Below are positions 1-10,387 of a DNA stretch of 64,000 nucleotides, piece by piece (within the stretch, counting starts at the first letter, position 1; every line of letters begins with the position of its first letter). This DNA is from Thalassia testudinum (lineage: Eukaryota; Streptophyta; Magnoliopsida; Alismatales; Hydrocharitaceae). The position numbers and the translations under genes are program-made. The stretch covers positions 61,991,501 to 62,055,500 of the forward strand of contig JAZHRO010000012.1 in NCBI GenBank assembly GCA_037157565.1. Reading direction: 5' to 3'. Under the pieces are notes generated by a model. That model was not told where the DNA came from. It worked only from the letters and a program-made list of their open reading frames with translations, and did not search any database.

Positions 1-2686
1 CCTTACAGAGGTCCATAGGTAATGATGGTGGCGAGTCAGAACTACGGGTTTGGTGGTCTGAGACAGAGTTGAGGGTAAGGCATTCCTCGATTAAAGTTTC
101 CACGGGATCATGTTCCTCAATGTAATCACAATCAAAAGACTTTGTTGCCCGGAAGATATCTAATTGCATTTTCCTGTCTCCGAAGGCGATTTCCATACAT
201 CCCGTGTCGCAATCGATGTTTGCTTTAGCCGTGGCTAAGAAAGGTCTGCCTAAGATTATGGGTGCGTTCTGTAATTTTTCAGGGACTTCCATGTCGAGCA
301 CCAAAAAGTCGACTGGAAAATAGAAGTCCTTGACCCGTACAATCACGTCCTCGACAACCCCCTTCGGGGTTTTCACTGATCTATCCGCCAGCTGGATGGT
401 GACAGGGGTTGGTGCCAGCTCCCCAAAACCAAATTGGTGGTACAAGGTTGTGGGAATTAGGTTGATAGAAGCACCTAGGTCCAGGAGCGCTCTATCAAAT
501 GTCATGTCCCCGATGTTGCAGGAAATCAGGGGTGCTCCTGGGTCAGTTCGTTTGAGTGGAAGGTTGCTTGATATCACGGAACTGGCTTGCTCAGAGAGTA
601 CAACCTTCCTAGGTGCTTGAGGTCTCGTCTTACGCTTGGGTGTACAGGCATCCTTTAAGAACTTGGCGTAAGCGGGGATGTGTTTGACAGCTTCTAGAAG
701 CGGAATATTAATCTGTACTTGTTTAAAAATTTCCATCAGCTCCTCAGTTTCCACAGTATTCTTTTTTCTCTTGATTGTTTCCAAGGCCTCAGGATAGGGT
801 GTCTGGATTGGTTCCATGTTTGGGTCCTTGGTTGGTGCTTCTTCTAAGTCGGGTAAAGTCTCGGGGAGAGTCGGCCATTTGGGATCCTGGGTTTTGGTGC
901 CGCTTCTCAAGGTCACCGCATTCGCAGAGGCATTGGGGCCATGGGGTGATCCTTGAGAAGATGAGGATGAAGAGGCGCCAAACCCAGGAGGTGTTTGTGG
1001 AGCCGGTTGGACCATATGAGCCTGCCCGGGGTTGCCTTGGAACCCTTGCGAATTGGGGCCTCTGCTAATTATGTTTCGCGGGTTTGGTTGTGGTTGGGAA
1101 GGTAGAGATCCTTGCTGTTTACAGTCCAAGAGTTGGCTTAACTGTCCCTTTACCAAGGCCATTTCTTCCTGATGTTTTTGGTTCATGTCAGCCATCATCT
1201 TTATTAGGGTGTCCATTTGGTTTTGTGGGGGAGGGGCCGCCCTATTTTGGTTATATTGGGGTCTAACTGGTGGTCCTTGCTGATAGGGGGGCAAGTGTGG
1301 CTGTTGGTTTGGCCTAGGCTGGTTTTGGAATTGCGGTAGTTTCTGGTTTGTCCAACCAAAGTTGGGGTGATTACGCCAGCCGGTGTTGTAAGTGTTGGAG
1401 AAAGGGTCAGGTTTTGCATATCCTTGGACGGCTTGCACATCTTCTAGAATAGCCGATGTTGATGAAGAAGGAAGGGAGTAATCAAGGGTCGAGGGAGCAA
1501 AGGTCCCTCCTTGGAACATGGTTGGGGGTTGTTCCAAGTTTAGTTGGGTGAAGGGTTGGACCAGGTCAACATTATGTGCTCCTTTTGCTAGGGTGAAAGT
1601 CGGCAAGGGGTTCCTGGTCTGGTTCAGAAGCTCATCAATCTTTTTGTCCACCAATTCCACTCGATCCAATTTTTTGGCAATAATGTCCATGTCAACCATT
1701 CCAGAATTTGCTTGCACCTCATAAATCCCACCACGGGGTTGACTGGATCTGTTAAACTGGTTCATGGAGGCATTGTTGAGCGAATTCTCGCTCATAGACT
1801 CAAAGAGCTCAAACGCGCTCTCCTCGTCTTTGTTTAGGAAGTTTCCCCCGCATGAGGCATCGACGAAGTTCCGTAGGTTGCTATCCAGACCGTGGTAGAA
1901 GATCTGGGCCAATTGCCACCTTGGAACTTCGTGGTGTGGGCATTTCCTCAAAAGTTCATTGAATCTTTCCCACGCCTCATGAAATTGTTCCCCACCCTGG
2001 AGTGTGAAGGTAGTGATAGCTCTTCTGAGGGCATTGGTCTTTCCTATGGGGAAGAATTTCTTTAAAAATGCATGCCTCAGTTCCTCCCAGGTGGTGATGG
2101 GTCTACCTAGGGTTCTAAGCCAATGAGAAGCCTTGTCTCTTAATGAGAAAGGGAACATCTTGATTAGAACAATATCAAGGCTAATGTTCCTAGGTTTTAC
2201 TGTTCTTGCTATGCGGTCGAGATCTTCTAGGTGCTGAAAGGGGTCTTCATTTGAGCTTCCATGAAAGTGGCTCTGGATTAGACTTAATACATTAGGTTTT
2301 AGCTCAAAATCGTCTCCCCCTTCGGGGATCCTAAGGTGTGGCTCGACTCTAATGGCAGAAGGGTTATAGAAATCACGGAGGGGTCTTGGCTGGTTCTGAA
2401 ACGGTGGTAAATCAAGTGGTGGTTGTCCTGGTATGTCATTGAAAGGTGGTGGTTGTTCTTGCGGGTTCTGTAACCGTTGTATGGCTTGCATGATGGTGTG
2501 GATTTGTCGTTGCTGAAGCCGATGGTTAGCATTGATTTGAGCCTGGACGACAGCCATAGCATCTGGTGGGGGTTGATCTTCAGCCTCATCTACCCTAGGT
2601 TCAGCCATGTTTTCAACAGAGTTACGTCGCCTAGATTCCTGCCCCAAAACACACAATTCGGGATGCAGTGAGCGCCTCCCGTGCAT
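1..2686 (-). CDS. gag-pro: gag-protease polyprotein of element A (partial at the left edge)
   Basis: I checked the frame codon by codon: it is open from ATG 2686 to position 2, 895 codons without a stop, and an in-frame TAG lies just upstream of the ATG. A second in-frame ATG at 2608 is an alternative start. Gag is the N-terminal two thirds and carries the LFPFSLRDKA-like capsid block typical of Athila (here FPFSLRDKASHWL, about 2110-2155). A Pro/Gln-rich linker follows, then the aspartic protease with ALLDLGASINLIP (about 440-480) and ILGRPFLATA (about 230-260). Gag packages the RNA and the protease matures the polyprotein in cytoplasmic particles. At the usual zinc-knuckle position the cysteines are missing (1562-1600). 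RT, RNase H and integrase should continue to the left of the window. Confidence 0.9.
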   Translation of the reverse strand, partial: MHGRRSLHPELCVLGQESRRRNSVENMAEPRVDEAEDQPPPDAMAVVQAQINANHRLQQRQIHTIMQAIQRLQNPQEQPPPFNDIPGQPPLDLPPFQNQPRPLRDFYNPSAIRVEPHLRIPEGGDDFELKPNVLSLIQSHFHGSSNEDPFQHLEDLDRIARTVKPRNISLDIVLIKMFPFSLRDKASHWLRTLGRPITTWEELRHAFLKKFFPIGKTNALRRAITTFTLQGGEQFHEAWERFNELLRKCPHHEVPRWQLAQIFYHGLDSNLRNFVDASCGGNFLNKDEESAFELFESMSENSLNNASMNQFNRSSQPRGGIYEVQANSGMVDMDIIAKKLDRVELVDKKIDELLNQTRNPLPTFTLAKGAHNVDLVQPFTQLNLEQPPTMFQGGTFAPSTLDYSLPSSSTSAILEDVQAVQGYAKPDPFSNTYNTGWRNHPNFGWTNQKLPQFQNQPRPNQQPHLPPYQQGPPVRPQYNQNRAAPPPQNQMDTLIKMMADMNQKHQEEMALVKGQLSQLLDCKQQGSLPSQPQPNPRNIISRGPNSQGFQGNPGQAHMVQPAPQTPPGFGASSSSSSQGSPHGPNASANAVTLRSGTKTQDPKWPTLPETLPDLEEAPTKDPNMEPIQTPYPEALETIKRKKNTVETEELMEIFKQVQINIPLLEAVKHIPAYAKFLKDACTPKRKTRPQAPRKVVLSEQASSVISSNLPLKRTDPGAPLISCNIGDMTFDRALLDLGASINLIPTTLYHQFGFGELAPTPVTIQLADRSVKTPKGVVEDVIVRVKDFYFPVDFLVLDMEVPEKLQNAPIILGRPFLATAKANIDCDTGCMEIAFGDRKMQLDIFRATKSFDCDYIEEHDPVETLIEECLTLNSVSDHQTRSSDSPPSLPMDLCK

Positions 2687-3802
2687 ACACTAGAGAAGAA
2701 CTGGAGGGGATGCGGAGGGCGACAGATGCGAGAAATGTGTTTCAATCAAGCACGCAAGCCTAATCCTTATGGTGTATTCCTTAGGAGACCTAGAAATCTC
2801 ACAAAGGGTGATTAAGTCCGTAAGCACTGGACTTCCCTTCTCAAGGCTAATCTGGCCAGGTTGATTACGAGGGGATTGCAGGGAAGGTTCTTCCTTTGGC
2901 TTACGCCTCCGGTTCCATAGACCCCACAACCACGGTCGTTTGACACTGCCCCGCAGCCTAGTCACCAGATTCTACCAAGGGAATGAAAGCCAAGTGCCTA
3001 GCGAACAAAACCTCACCTTTTGAGACTTAACTCAGTCCTGCCTAGGGCACGTCTACTCAGTTTTAACGGGTTAGGATAGTGCTTGTGCTTAGGGTAATGT
3101 GATGAGGCGTTGATTTGGGTGGTGCCTCTTAATTTTCCATTTTTCAAGGTGTGTGCTTCTACAAAACAGGGTTTTAAAGCAAGAATTTTTAGGGTGTGGT
3201 GTCTTTTAATGTTTCATCCTTACTTTAGTGTTTTTTTTTTAGGGTTGACGTGTCTTAATGCTTTCAGACAAGTTTCAATGGGCACGTCAAGTTCTACACA
3301 CAACTTGGTGAAAGTAGATTTCCTTTTTATCTTGTAGAGGCTCTAAAAACCCTAGTGTACTCATCCTAAAGATCGTGCAGCTTCTATTAGATGAGTTAGT
3401 TTTTAGGGTTGAGTGGTGCGGCCCAGGTCAACTCACGGTGGCTTCGCAAACACCACTCAAGAGAAAAAGCAAAGAACACTCCAAGAATTTGTCCAGTATA
3501 TTAGAGTGTACATTTTTTTTGTAGGGTGGTGTGTTAAGAATGTGGGTCAAGCAATCATTCACCACGCCAATTTTTTTCAATTTTTATGATTTTTTTTTTA
3601 GCTTTTTCACGCAAGCAAACAATGAGAGAGAGAGTACTCACTATCGGCCCTCGAGGCGTCTACTTCCTTGCTACCATAGTGGACTGCGTCGCTTCGCCGT
3701 CCATGCGCCGAATTCCTGCATCCGTCAAGTAAAAAGGAAAATAGGGCATTAGACGATATGAGAATGAAGGTGGAATGGAGGTGATAAAACAAATCCGTTG
3801 CC
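2687..3802 (-). other. 5' leader of element A
   Basis: This stretch lies between the primer-binding site and the gag start on the minus strand. It holds no long frame on either strand that I would call a gene. It is T-rich on the plus strand with short poly(T) runs, and it is the expected place for a packaging signal. No specific structure was recognised. Confidence 0.6.
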
Positions 3803-3820
3803 TCCCCGGCAACGGCGCCA
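3803..3820 (-). other. Primer-binding site of element A, tRNA-Asp type
   Basis: The minus strand reads TGGCGCCGTTGCCGGGGA, complementary to the 3' end of plant tRNA-Asp including CCA. A 5-nt spacer separates it from the LTR end at 3826. This PBS type is usual for Athila and related Ty3 elements, and it fixes the element's orientation as minus. Confidence 0.9.
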
Positions 3821-4357
3821 AAAACTGACGTGCCTTCGTGCGTGTGTGTTAAGAGGTGTCGTTATAGTTGCACTTGATACGCCGGTTTTAAAAGAAGTGA
3901 ACGGAGGTGAGTCCGAGTGTCGATCTCAGGGAGGCGTGGAAACCGGATTTTGTTTACCACTTGTTGTCACGAAAAAGGCGGAGTTTTGCTTGCGAAAGAG
4001 ACGGTTTTGAAAAGCGAGAGATAGAGAGAGTTTAGGGTTAGAAAGCTCTTGGTTTTGATCATGCACTTTAAACAGAAATTAAAAAGGCAACTAAATGGAA
4101 AATAATTTCATTAAACATGCATTCATAGTTCATGGTTTACAATATTAAATACATGCTTCAACAAAAGTAAATGAAAGCTTAAAAGGGAGAGAGAGAGGTA
4201 GAGAGAGAGTGGAGAGCGACGAGGCAGCCACGGCGGTGGAGGAGGCTCCGTCGGCGGCTCGTCGTCTCCGGCGATTACAAGAGTGCCTAAGACTAGCTAG
4301 GAGAGGAGTGGAGTAGTTGCAAGTGGGAGAGCATCCTTGAATGGTGGTAGAAGGGGG

Positions 4358-4366
4358 TTTAAATAG
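4358..4366 (-). promoter_or_regulatory. Probable TATA box of the A LTR
   Basis: The minus strand reads CTATTTAAAC here, in the part of the LTR where U3 should give way to R. The match to a TATA box is moderate and no start site can be seen. Confidence 0.45.
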
Positions 4367-4724
4367 AGTTAAGGGCTTCCTAAAAGAAGAATGTGCTTTA
4401 GCGACATCCAGAACGTCGCTAAAACCGCTTCCATATACGTCGGTGAAGGTCTGCTGCCGCCGGTCAGCCGCCCGCCCCTTTCTCTCTTCAGGCGCGATCC
4501 GTGGACGTCGAACGAGAGCCGTCCGATTGATGATCGGACGGCTGAGATCCTCCCGCGCCTGCGCTAGGATCGCGCTTCGGGCGTGCGTGCACGCGCGCGT
4601 TTCCGCCCGGCGTGCGCGCGCGCGTGGGAGGTGGGGCGCTGTCGTCGCGCCGCGTGGCGCGATCCTAGCCGCTCGCTTCTGATCGCGCGGCTCAATTTTG
4701 CCGCGCCCTTCTCCCGCAGACGAT

Positions 4725-4796
4725 TTTTGCTCCGCGCGACTCGAACGCGCGTCGCCGCAACGCGGGCGTGCGCGCTAACCGTTGCGCCACGCCCGC
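4725..4796 (-). other. tRNA-like segment with Pol III box A and box B, inside the A LTR
   Basis: The minus strand carries TGGCGCAACGGTTAGCGCG (4789-4771), a good box A and D-arm with a GCGC/GCGC stem. About 43 nt further on is GTTCGAGTC (4746-4738), a box B inside a perfect T-arm (GCGCG, loop TTCGAGT, CGCGC). The box spacing fits an intron-less tRNA. The seven bases before box A do not pair with the bases after the T-arm, and the anticodon arm is poor, so this is not a functional tRNA gene. It could be a tRNA-derived (SINE-head-like) remnant or a Pol III promoter taken into the LTR. Confidence 0.5.
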
Positions 4797-5230
4797 GCTT
4801 TGTCGCGGCGACCGCGGGCGAGCGTGCGGATCTCGGCCGTTCGATCGAAGATCAACGGCCGAGATGCGTCCTTGGCTGGCTTGGGGGCGTGCGGGCGGCG
4901 GGGGCGGGGCGACGTGGCGCGTTCTAGGCCGTTGATCTCCAGATCAACGGTCAGGATTTCTTGGGCCCATTGTGGGAGCTCTGGATGTCGGATTTGGCCG
5001 ATTTTGAGTCCGTTAGACTCCGTTCGTCGTCCTGAATCCATCCGTGCGGTCCGATTGCTCATCTGAGGCCTGCTTTGACAAATGCTTTACACAAATGGCC
5101 ATTAATACAGTTTATAAGCAATCTTGGTACTTGATGCATGCAATGCTCCTATTCTACTTTATGTTGTGCCTTTTATTCTAAAGATGGGCCATATTCAACC
5201 TAATTACTACCCCCTTGCGTGGTGTTATCA

Positions 5231-6063
5231 GTAAGCCGCGAACCAAGGGAGGGAGCCCAATTGTTCTGTCAGAGCAAGCCAGCTCTGTAATCCTTAGTAG
5301 ACTCCCACCCAAGGCAAAAGATCCTGGAACTCCCCTGATCTCCTGTAAGATAGGTGGTACCCAATTTGATAGAGCATTGTTAGACTTAGGTGCATCTATA
5401 AATCTGATACCCACATCCTTACTTGACCATCTAGAAGAATCTGAGCTGAAACCAACCGAGGTGACATTACAATTAGCAGATCGATCTATAAAGTCACCAA
5501 AAGGGATTCTCGAGGATGTTATCGTGAGAGTGCGGGATTTCTATTTTCCAGTGGACTTTATAGTCTTAGACATGGATGCACCTGAGAACCCTAGGGATAC
5601 ACCAATCATTCTAGGGAGACCTTTCTTGGCTACTGCTAGAGCCAACATCAGCTGTGAGGAGGGCCAAATAGAGCTTAAGTTTGGAGATCAAACACTGAAA
5701 ATTGATATATTTAAGGCCCAACAAGGAATTAATTGCGGCGTCATCGAGCAAATTTGTGACATCAAGACTTTGGTTGATGAATCACACCTCCAGAATGACT
5801 TGAGTACGCCTCATCAACCACAGAAGGATCTTGACCCGCAAACAGAGGAGTCAAATCCAGCTGTGAACAACCCAGTAACTCCCACCCTTGAACCTCACAT
5901 CTATACTGAACCACCCGCTGCTGCTGAAAACCCCGTCCTCGAACTGAAACCCCTTCCTGCTCACTTAAAATACGTCTTTTTGGGTTCTAATCAGACCCTT
6001 CCTGTGATCATCAATTCCAACCTCAGTCCTGAACAGGAATCCCGTCTGATTGTTATCCTCTAG
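5231..6063 (+). pseudogene. pol: Protease part of the element B polyprotein, ending at a premature TAG
   Basis: The frame enters from the junction with A and shows ALLDLGASINLIPTSL (about 5370-5415), the aspartic-protease active site in its Athila form (DLGAS). RFIDAP-like frames on the other strand are shadows. Further on are DFYFPVDFIVLDMD and IILGRPFLATA, both conserved in the family. A linker rich in Pro, Glu and Gln follows, then the GSNQTLPVII block that precedes RT. The frame stops at TAG 6061-6063, and RT continues in the same frame directly behind it, so this is a single nonsense mutation and not a gene end. The same region of element F is highly similar. Confidence 0.88.
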
Positions 6064-7368
6064 CAACATCGCAGAGCCATCGGATGGACTCTCGATGATT
6101 TGACTGGAATAAGTCCCTCTTATTGTACTCATCATATCTATTCAGAAGAGGGCACACGACCTTCTCGTGAAATGCAGAGACGCTTAAACCCCAATCTGCA
6201 GGAGGTCGTGAAAAAGGAGATCATCAAGTGGTTAGATGCCGGAATCATCTACCCGATCTCCGATAGTCGTTGGGTGAGCCCAATTCAGGTCGTGCCCAAG
6301 AAGGCAGGACTCACCACTATAACGACTGGGACCGGAGAAATCATTCCTACCCGATTAGCCAACTCGTGGAGAGTCTGTATAGATTACCGTCGACTCAATT
6401 CCTCCACGAAGAAGGATCATTTCCCACTACCCTTCATTGATCAAATTCTCGAAAAACTAGCGGGAAATAGGTTCTTCTGCTTTCTTGACGGGTACTCCGG
6501 TTATAACCAGGTGGCAATCCATCCTGAGGACCAAGAAAAGACCACGTTCACCTGCCCCTTCGGAACATACGCTTTCCGAAGGATGCCTTTCGGTCTTTGC
6601 AATGCACCCGCTACTTTTCAGCGATGCATGCTTGCCATATTCTCAGATATGGTAGGTGATTATCTGGAAGTCTTCATGGATGACTTTTCAGTTTTCGGAG
6701 CATCATTCGACGATTGCCTCCAACACTTGGTCCAGATACTCAGGAGGTGCATCGATGTGAATTTGGTTCTTTCCTGGGAAAAGAGCCATTTCATGGTGCC
6801 TGAGGGAATTGTCCTGGGACACTCAATTTCGGAGAAAGGTATCCAAGTGGATCGAGCTAAGGTTAATCTGATTTCTCACCTTCCTATGCCTAGCTCGATC
6901 AGGGACATCCGATCCTTTTTAGGGCATGTCGGTTTTTATCGACGATTTATCCCTGATTTTTCAAAAATCGCACGCCCCCTGACCACTCTTCTCTCCAAGG
7001 ATGTTCCCTTCGAAATCTCCAAGGAATGCACTCAAGCATTTGAGATCTTGCGTGACCGAGTCACCCAAGCACCGATCCTACAGTCCCCTGATTGGTCTCA
7101 ACCCTTTGAGATCATGTGTGATGCATCCGACTTCGCTGTAGGAGCGGTTTTGGGGCAGAAAAATGACAAGAAACCTGTGGTCATTTACTACGCCAGCAAA
7201 ACACTCGATGAGGCTCAGCGTAACTATACAGTTACTGAGAAAGAGCTGCTAGCTGTAGTATTTGCCCTAGAGAAGTTCAGATCGTACCTTCTGGGTTCCC
7301 ATGTCATCATATACTCGGATCACACAGCTGTGAGGCATCTCCTTGCGAAGAAGGACGCGAAACCTTGA
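6064..7368 (+). pseudogene. pol: Reverse transcriptase and RNase H of element B
   Basis: Same reading frame as the protease. The RT blocks are in order: WVSPIQVVPKK, CIDYRRLNSSTKKDHFPLPF, FLDGYSGYNQVAIHPEDQEK, FGLCNAPATFQRCM, and the catalytic FMDD (6673-6684), all intact. RNase H follows with CDASDFAVGAVLGQ, YASKTL, TEKELLAVVFALEKFRSYL and YSDHTAVRHLL. The frame breaks at TGA 7366-7368 inside KPxLIRW, where relatives have arginine: a CGA to TGA change, as expected from deamination of methylated CpG. The enzyme would copy element RNA into DNA in the particle. Apart from the two stops it looks complete. Confidence 0.9.
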
Positions 7369-8838
7369 TTAATCCGATGGATCTTGCTGTTGCAAGAATT
7401 TGACCTTGAGATTCGCGACAAAGCGGGAAAACAAAACGTGGTAGCTGATCACTTGTCCCGTCTTCCTTCTGAAATAATTGACCCTTCCGGACCCATCACT
7501 GAGCATTTTCCCGATGAGCACCTGCTGACTATTGGTACTAGCCTTCCATGGTTCGCTAATATTGTAAATTACTTGGCATCTCATCAGACCCCGTCCGATT
7601 GGCCGAAGGCCAAGAAAGACAAATTACGCTCCGATGCCAAGTATTACATTTGGGAAGACCCGTACCTCTTCCGCATAGGTGCCGATCAGATCATCCGGAG
7701 ATGTGTCCCGGAAGGGGAAGTCAACAATATCCTCTCTTTCTGCCATGACCAGGCATGCGGTGGCCATTTTGCCGGGCATAAAACCGCAGCAAAAGTCCTC
7801 CAGTGCGGGTTTTACTGGCCCACACTGTTCAAAGACGCATACAGTCATTGCAAGGCATGCAGTCGTTGCCAGACTTTGGGCAACATGAGCCGTCGCGACA
7901 TGATGCCTATGCAACCGATGCTAGTATGCGAAATCTTTGATGTTTGGGGGATTGATTTTATGGGCCCCTTTCCTGTTTCGGATGGTTTCGAATACATTCT
8001 GTTGGCTGTGGACTACGTGTCCAAATGGATCGAAGCCATACCGACCCGAACCTGTGATCACAAAATCGTTCTCAAATTCATTCATCAACACATTTTCTCA
8101 AGGTTCGGGATTCCTCGTGCAATAATCTCTGATGGGGGGACCCATTTCACAAATGCTCAGTTTAGGTCACTGATGACCAAATACGGGGTGTCTCACCGAA
8201 TCTCTACTCCTTACCACCCCCAAACTAATGGTCTAGCTGAGCTGTCTAATCGGGAGATCAAGAAAATCCTTCAAGTCACTGTTCGACCTGACAGGAAGGA
8301 CTGGTCGTCCCGACTTCCGGAAGCATTGTGGGCCTATAGGACCGCCCACAAGACCCAATTGGGCATGTCTCCCTTTAGATTGGTGTACGGAAAGGCATGC
8401 CACCTTCTCGTCGAACTGGAGCATAAAGCCTATTGGGCAGTACGGAACTGTAATCTAGATCTTTCCAAGGCTAGGACCCACAGAAAACTCCAAATCAGCG
8501 AGATCGATGAATTACGCAGAGACGCGTACGAGAACTCGCAAATCTACAAGGAGCGGGTTAAAGCCTTCCACGACAAACACATCTCGAGAAAGATCTTTCA
8601 TCCTGGTCAAAAGGTCCTACTCTTTGATGCCCGACTCAAACTCTTCCCAGGAAAACTGAGATCTAAGTGGGTCGGACCATATTTGGTCCGACAGGTTTTT
8701 GGAAATGGAGCAATCGAAATCAGTCCACTCAGCCACAATTCTGAACCTTTCATCGTGAACGGTCAGAGACTCAAGCCGTTCATTGATGTAACTTCTACTG
8801 ATTTGGCTGAGGCATCTTATATCCTCCTTTCCCCTTGA
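7369..8838 (+). pseudogene. pol: RNase H tail and integrase of element B
   Basis: The frame continues from the TGA with the end of RNase H ([24 protein letters not shown]). The integrase zinc domain follows (H-x-H then CKACSRC, about 7740-7875). The catalytic core has Asp at 7954 (GIDFMGPFP), Asp at 8131 (IISDGGTHF) and Glu at 8239 (AELSNRE), the D-D-35-E spacing of LTR integrases. The C-terminus carries the Athila block HKAYWA and a GPY/F-type module (KWVGPYLV, about 8667-8692), and ends at TGA 8836-8838. There is no chromodomain, as expected for Athila. All catalytic residues are intact in this segment. Confidence 0.92.
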
Positions 8839-9808
8839 GCTTATTGCGCCCAGCCGATGGCGTAAAACTCAGCGCTTAACGGGAGGCAGCCCGTCATTCT
8901 CTTTGAAAACCTGAAACTTGTTCTGACACCTTTCAGCACTCGAAGTTCACCCTTATAGACAACCGACCCCAACTCAGATGTTCGCATCTGAGATTTGAAA
9001 TCGTCCGCAAAAAAATTCAACCCGACCCATCCACTCACCCAAATTTCTGTCTTAAGGAATGAACTAAGACCCCCTAGGTTACAATGAGGACATTGCAAAT
9101 CTTAGGCATGGGGGGGTATGAAAGTACAAAAACTTGTAAGAAAAGGTTTCAAACAAAAAAAAATTCACATATGCCAAAAACACCATAAAAATTAAAAAAA
9201 AAAAAAAAAAAAATTTTCGAAAAAGAACAAGAGGAAAAGAGGAGAAGGAAATTTTGCGAAGGAGAAAAGAAACAAAAGGAAAAAGGAGCACAAAATTATG
9301 AGAAAAAGTGATAGTCATTAGTAAGGAACTAAGGAATTAACCTAAGTTCTAGACCTCATTCAAGAAAAGTGCACAATAAGATTAGTAAAGAATGCAAACC
9401 TTAGGCATTCTTGAATAGACTCTTAGTACCCATTAAGATCTGGACACTCCTCAAGAGGTTGAGGAAAATGAAAAGCTGAAGTATTAGGTCTAAGGCTTAG
9501 GGAGTATTCGGCCTCGTTAACTAATTTTTGGTTTACGGGACTCAGTAACCTAAGCACCCTAATCTCACACACAGCCTGGTTCAGTAAGCGTAAAAATCAG
9601 AATCACGCAGAAGCGTCGCAAAAATCTGAAAAGAACACCTAGAATAGGAGCGGCCGATCAACACAAGTTGATTTGGACGAGTTCCCAGCGCGGAGAGGCG
9701 GGAAATCCCCTCGAAGATGCGTAGCAAAATATCATCTCCTCGGTGCTTGTCTCTTAGGATATTTACATATCCTACTGGGGGCATGTAAGCACTCTGCTGG
9801 TTCAGATT

Positions 9809-9960
9809 CCATGGATGGCATTATCTCGAAGTGTCAATTGCCAGGGTCTGGATTCGGCCACGGAATACCATGGATGGGATTATCTCGAAATCTCAATAGC
9901 CAGGGTTCCGGGGGTTGCCATGGGCGGTGCTATCTCGAAGCATCGATCGCCAGGAACCCT
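9809..9960 (+). repeat. Three-copy imperfect tandem repeat in the element B 3' UTR
   Basis: Copies start at 9809, 9868 and 9918 (periods 59 and 50). Each begins CCATGG(A/G)TGG or the close form CCATGGGCGG, continues TTATCTCGAA or CTATCTCGAA and ends near GCCAGGG or CGCCAGGAA. The minus-strand or plus-strand frames over it are not conserved between copies, so it is a non-coding repeat. Confidence 0.75.
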
Positions 9961-10387
9961 TGAGGATTGATGATGGGAGCAAGGAATCTGATACAGACCG
10001 TGTTGAAAAGCCAATTCTAGGCTAGAACTAAAAAGAAAAAGAGAGAGAAAACTCTCCAAACAGAAAAACTTTCTATCTCTCTTACAAAACGCACTGCGAA
10101 CTGAGCCAGGGCTAAAATCATTTCAAGCACGGGTGCTTTAACCACGAAGTCCAATAAACCTTAGGTTAGTTCTTGTGGGCCTTAAAAACCTTTGCTAAAA
10201 GACTGAGGCTAAGGCTAGACAGATTTGGATCTTGATTGGTACTAGAGTACCTTTTAGGCCTATGGTCAGCATTCTAACCTAATCTATGCTCAAATAAAAA
10301 AGGCACTTATCTAAAACTATTAAAAACTTCATGGTCTAGAACAAGGGTTGAAACCTTAAGTTTTTGCTAAGGGACTAGCAAACGCTA

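Larger units (their letters stand above)
1..5230 (-). mobile_element. Element A: Athila-type Ty3 LTR retrotransposon, 5' portion
   Basis: Read on the minus strand, the order is LTR (5230 to 3826), primer-binding site (3820 to 3803), leader, then one long gag-protease frame running off the left edge. The rest of pol and the second LTR must lie outside the window. The protease sequence and the tRNA-Asp-type PBS place it in the Athila clade of Ty3 elements (established family traits). The right LTR end abuts position 5231, where the pol frame of another Athila-type element (B) resumes in mid-protein, so A is inserted in B. The expected TSD is GTAAG (5231-5235); its left copy is outside the window. 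The uninterrupted 895-codon frame suggests a relatively young insertion. Confidence 0.9.
3826..5230 (-). repeat. 5' LTR of element A (1405 bp)
   Basis: On the minus strand the LTR begins TGATAACACC at 5230 and ends GGCACGTCA at 3826, five bases before the PBS, so both ends have the TG...CA form. A TATA-like TATTTAAA sits near 4366-4358, which would put U3 at 5230 to about 4335 and R/U5 below it. U3 is very GC-rich between about 4440 and 4970 and holds several imperfect inverted repeats built from GATC and CAACGGCC-like words, plus a tRNA-like segment (4725-4796). The plus-strand frames between 4341 and 5066 are by-products of this GC content. Confidence 0.85.

Noticed and set aside
4725..4796. 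Functional tRNA gene
   Set aside because: Box A and box B are good, but the acceptor stem does not pair and the anticodon arm is poor.
4341..5066. Several overlapping Arg/Ala-rich frames on both strands
   Set aside because: They follow the extreme GC content of the U3 of LTR A and have no domain.
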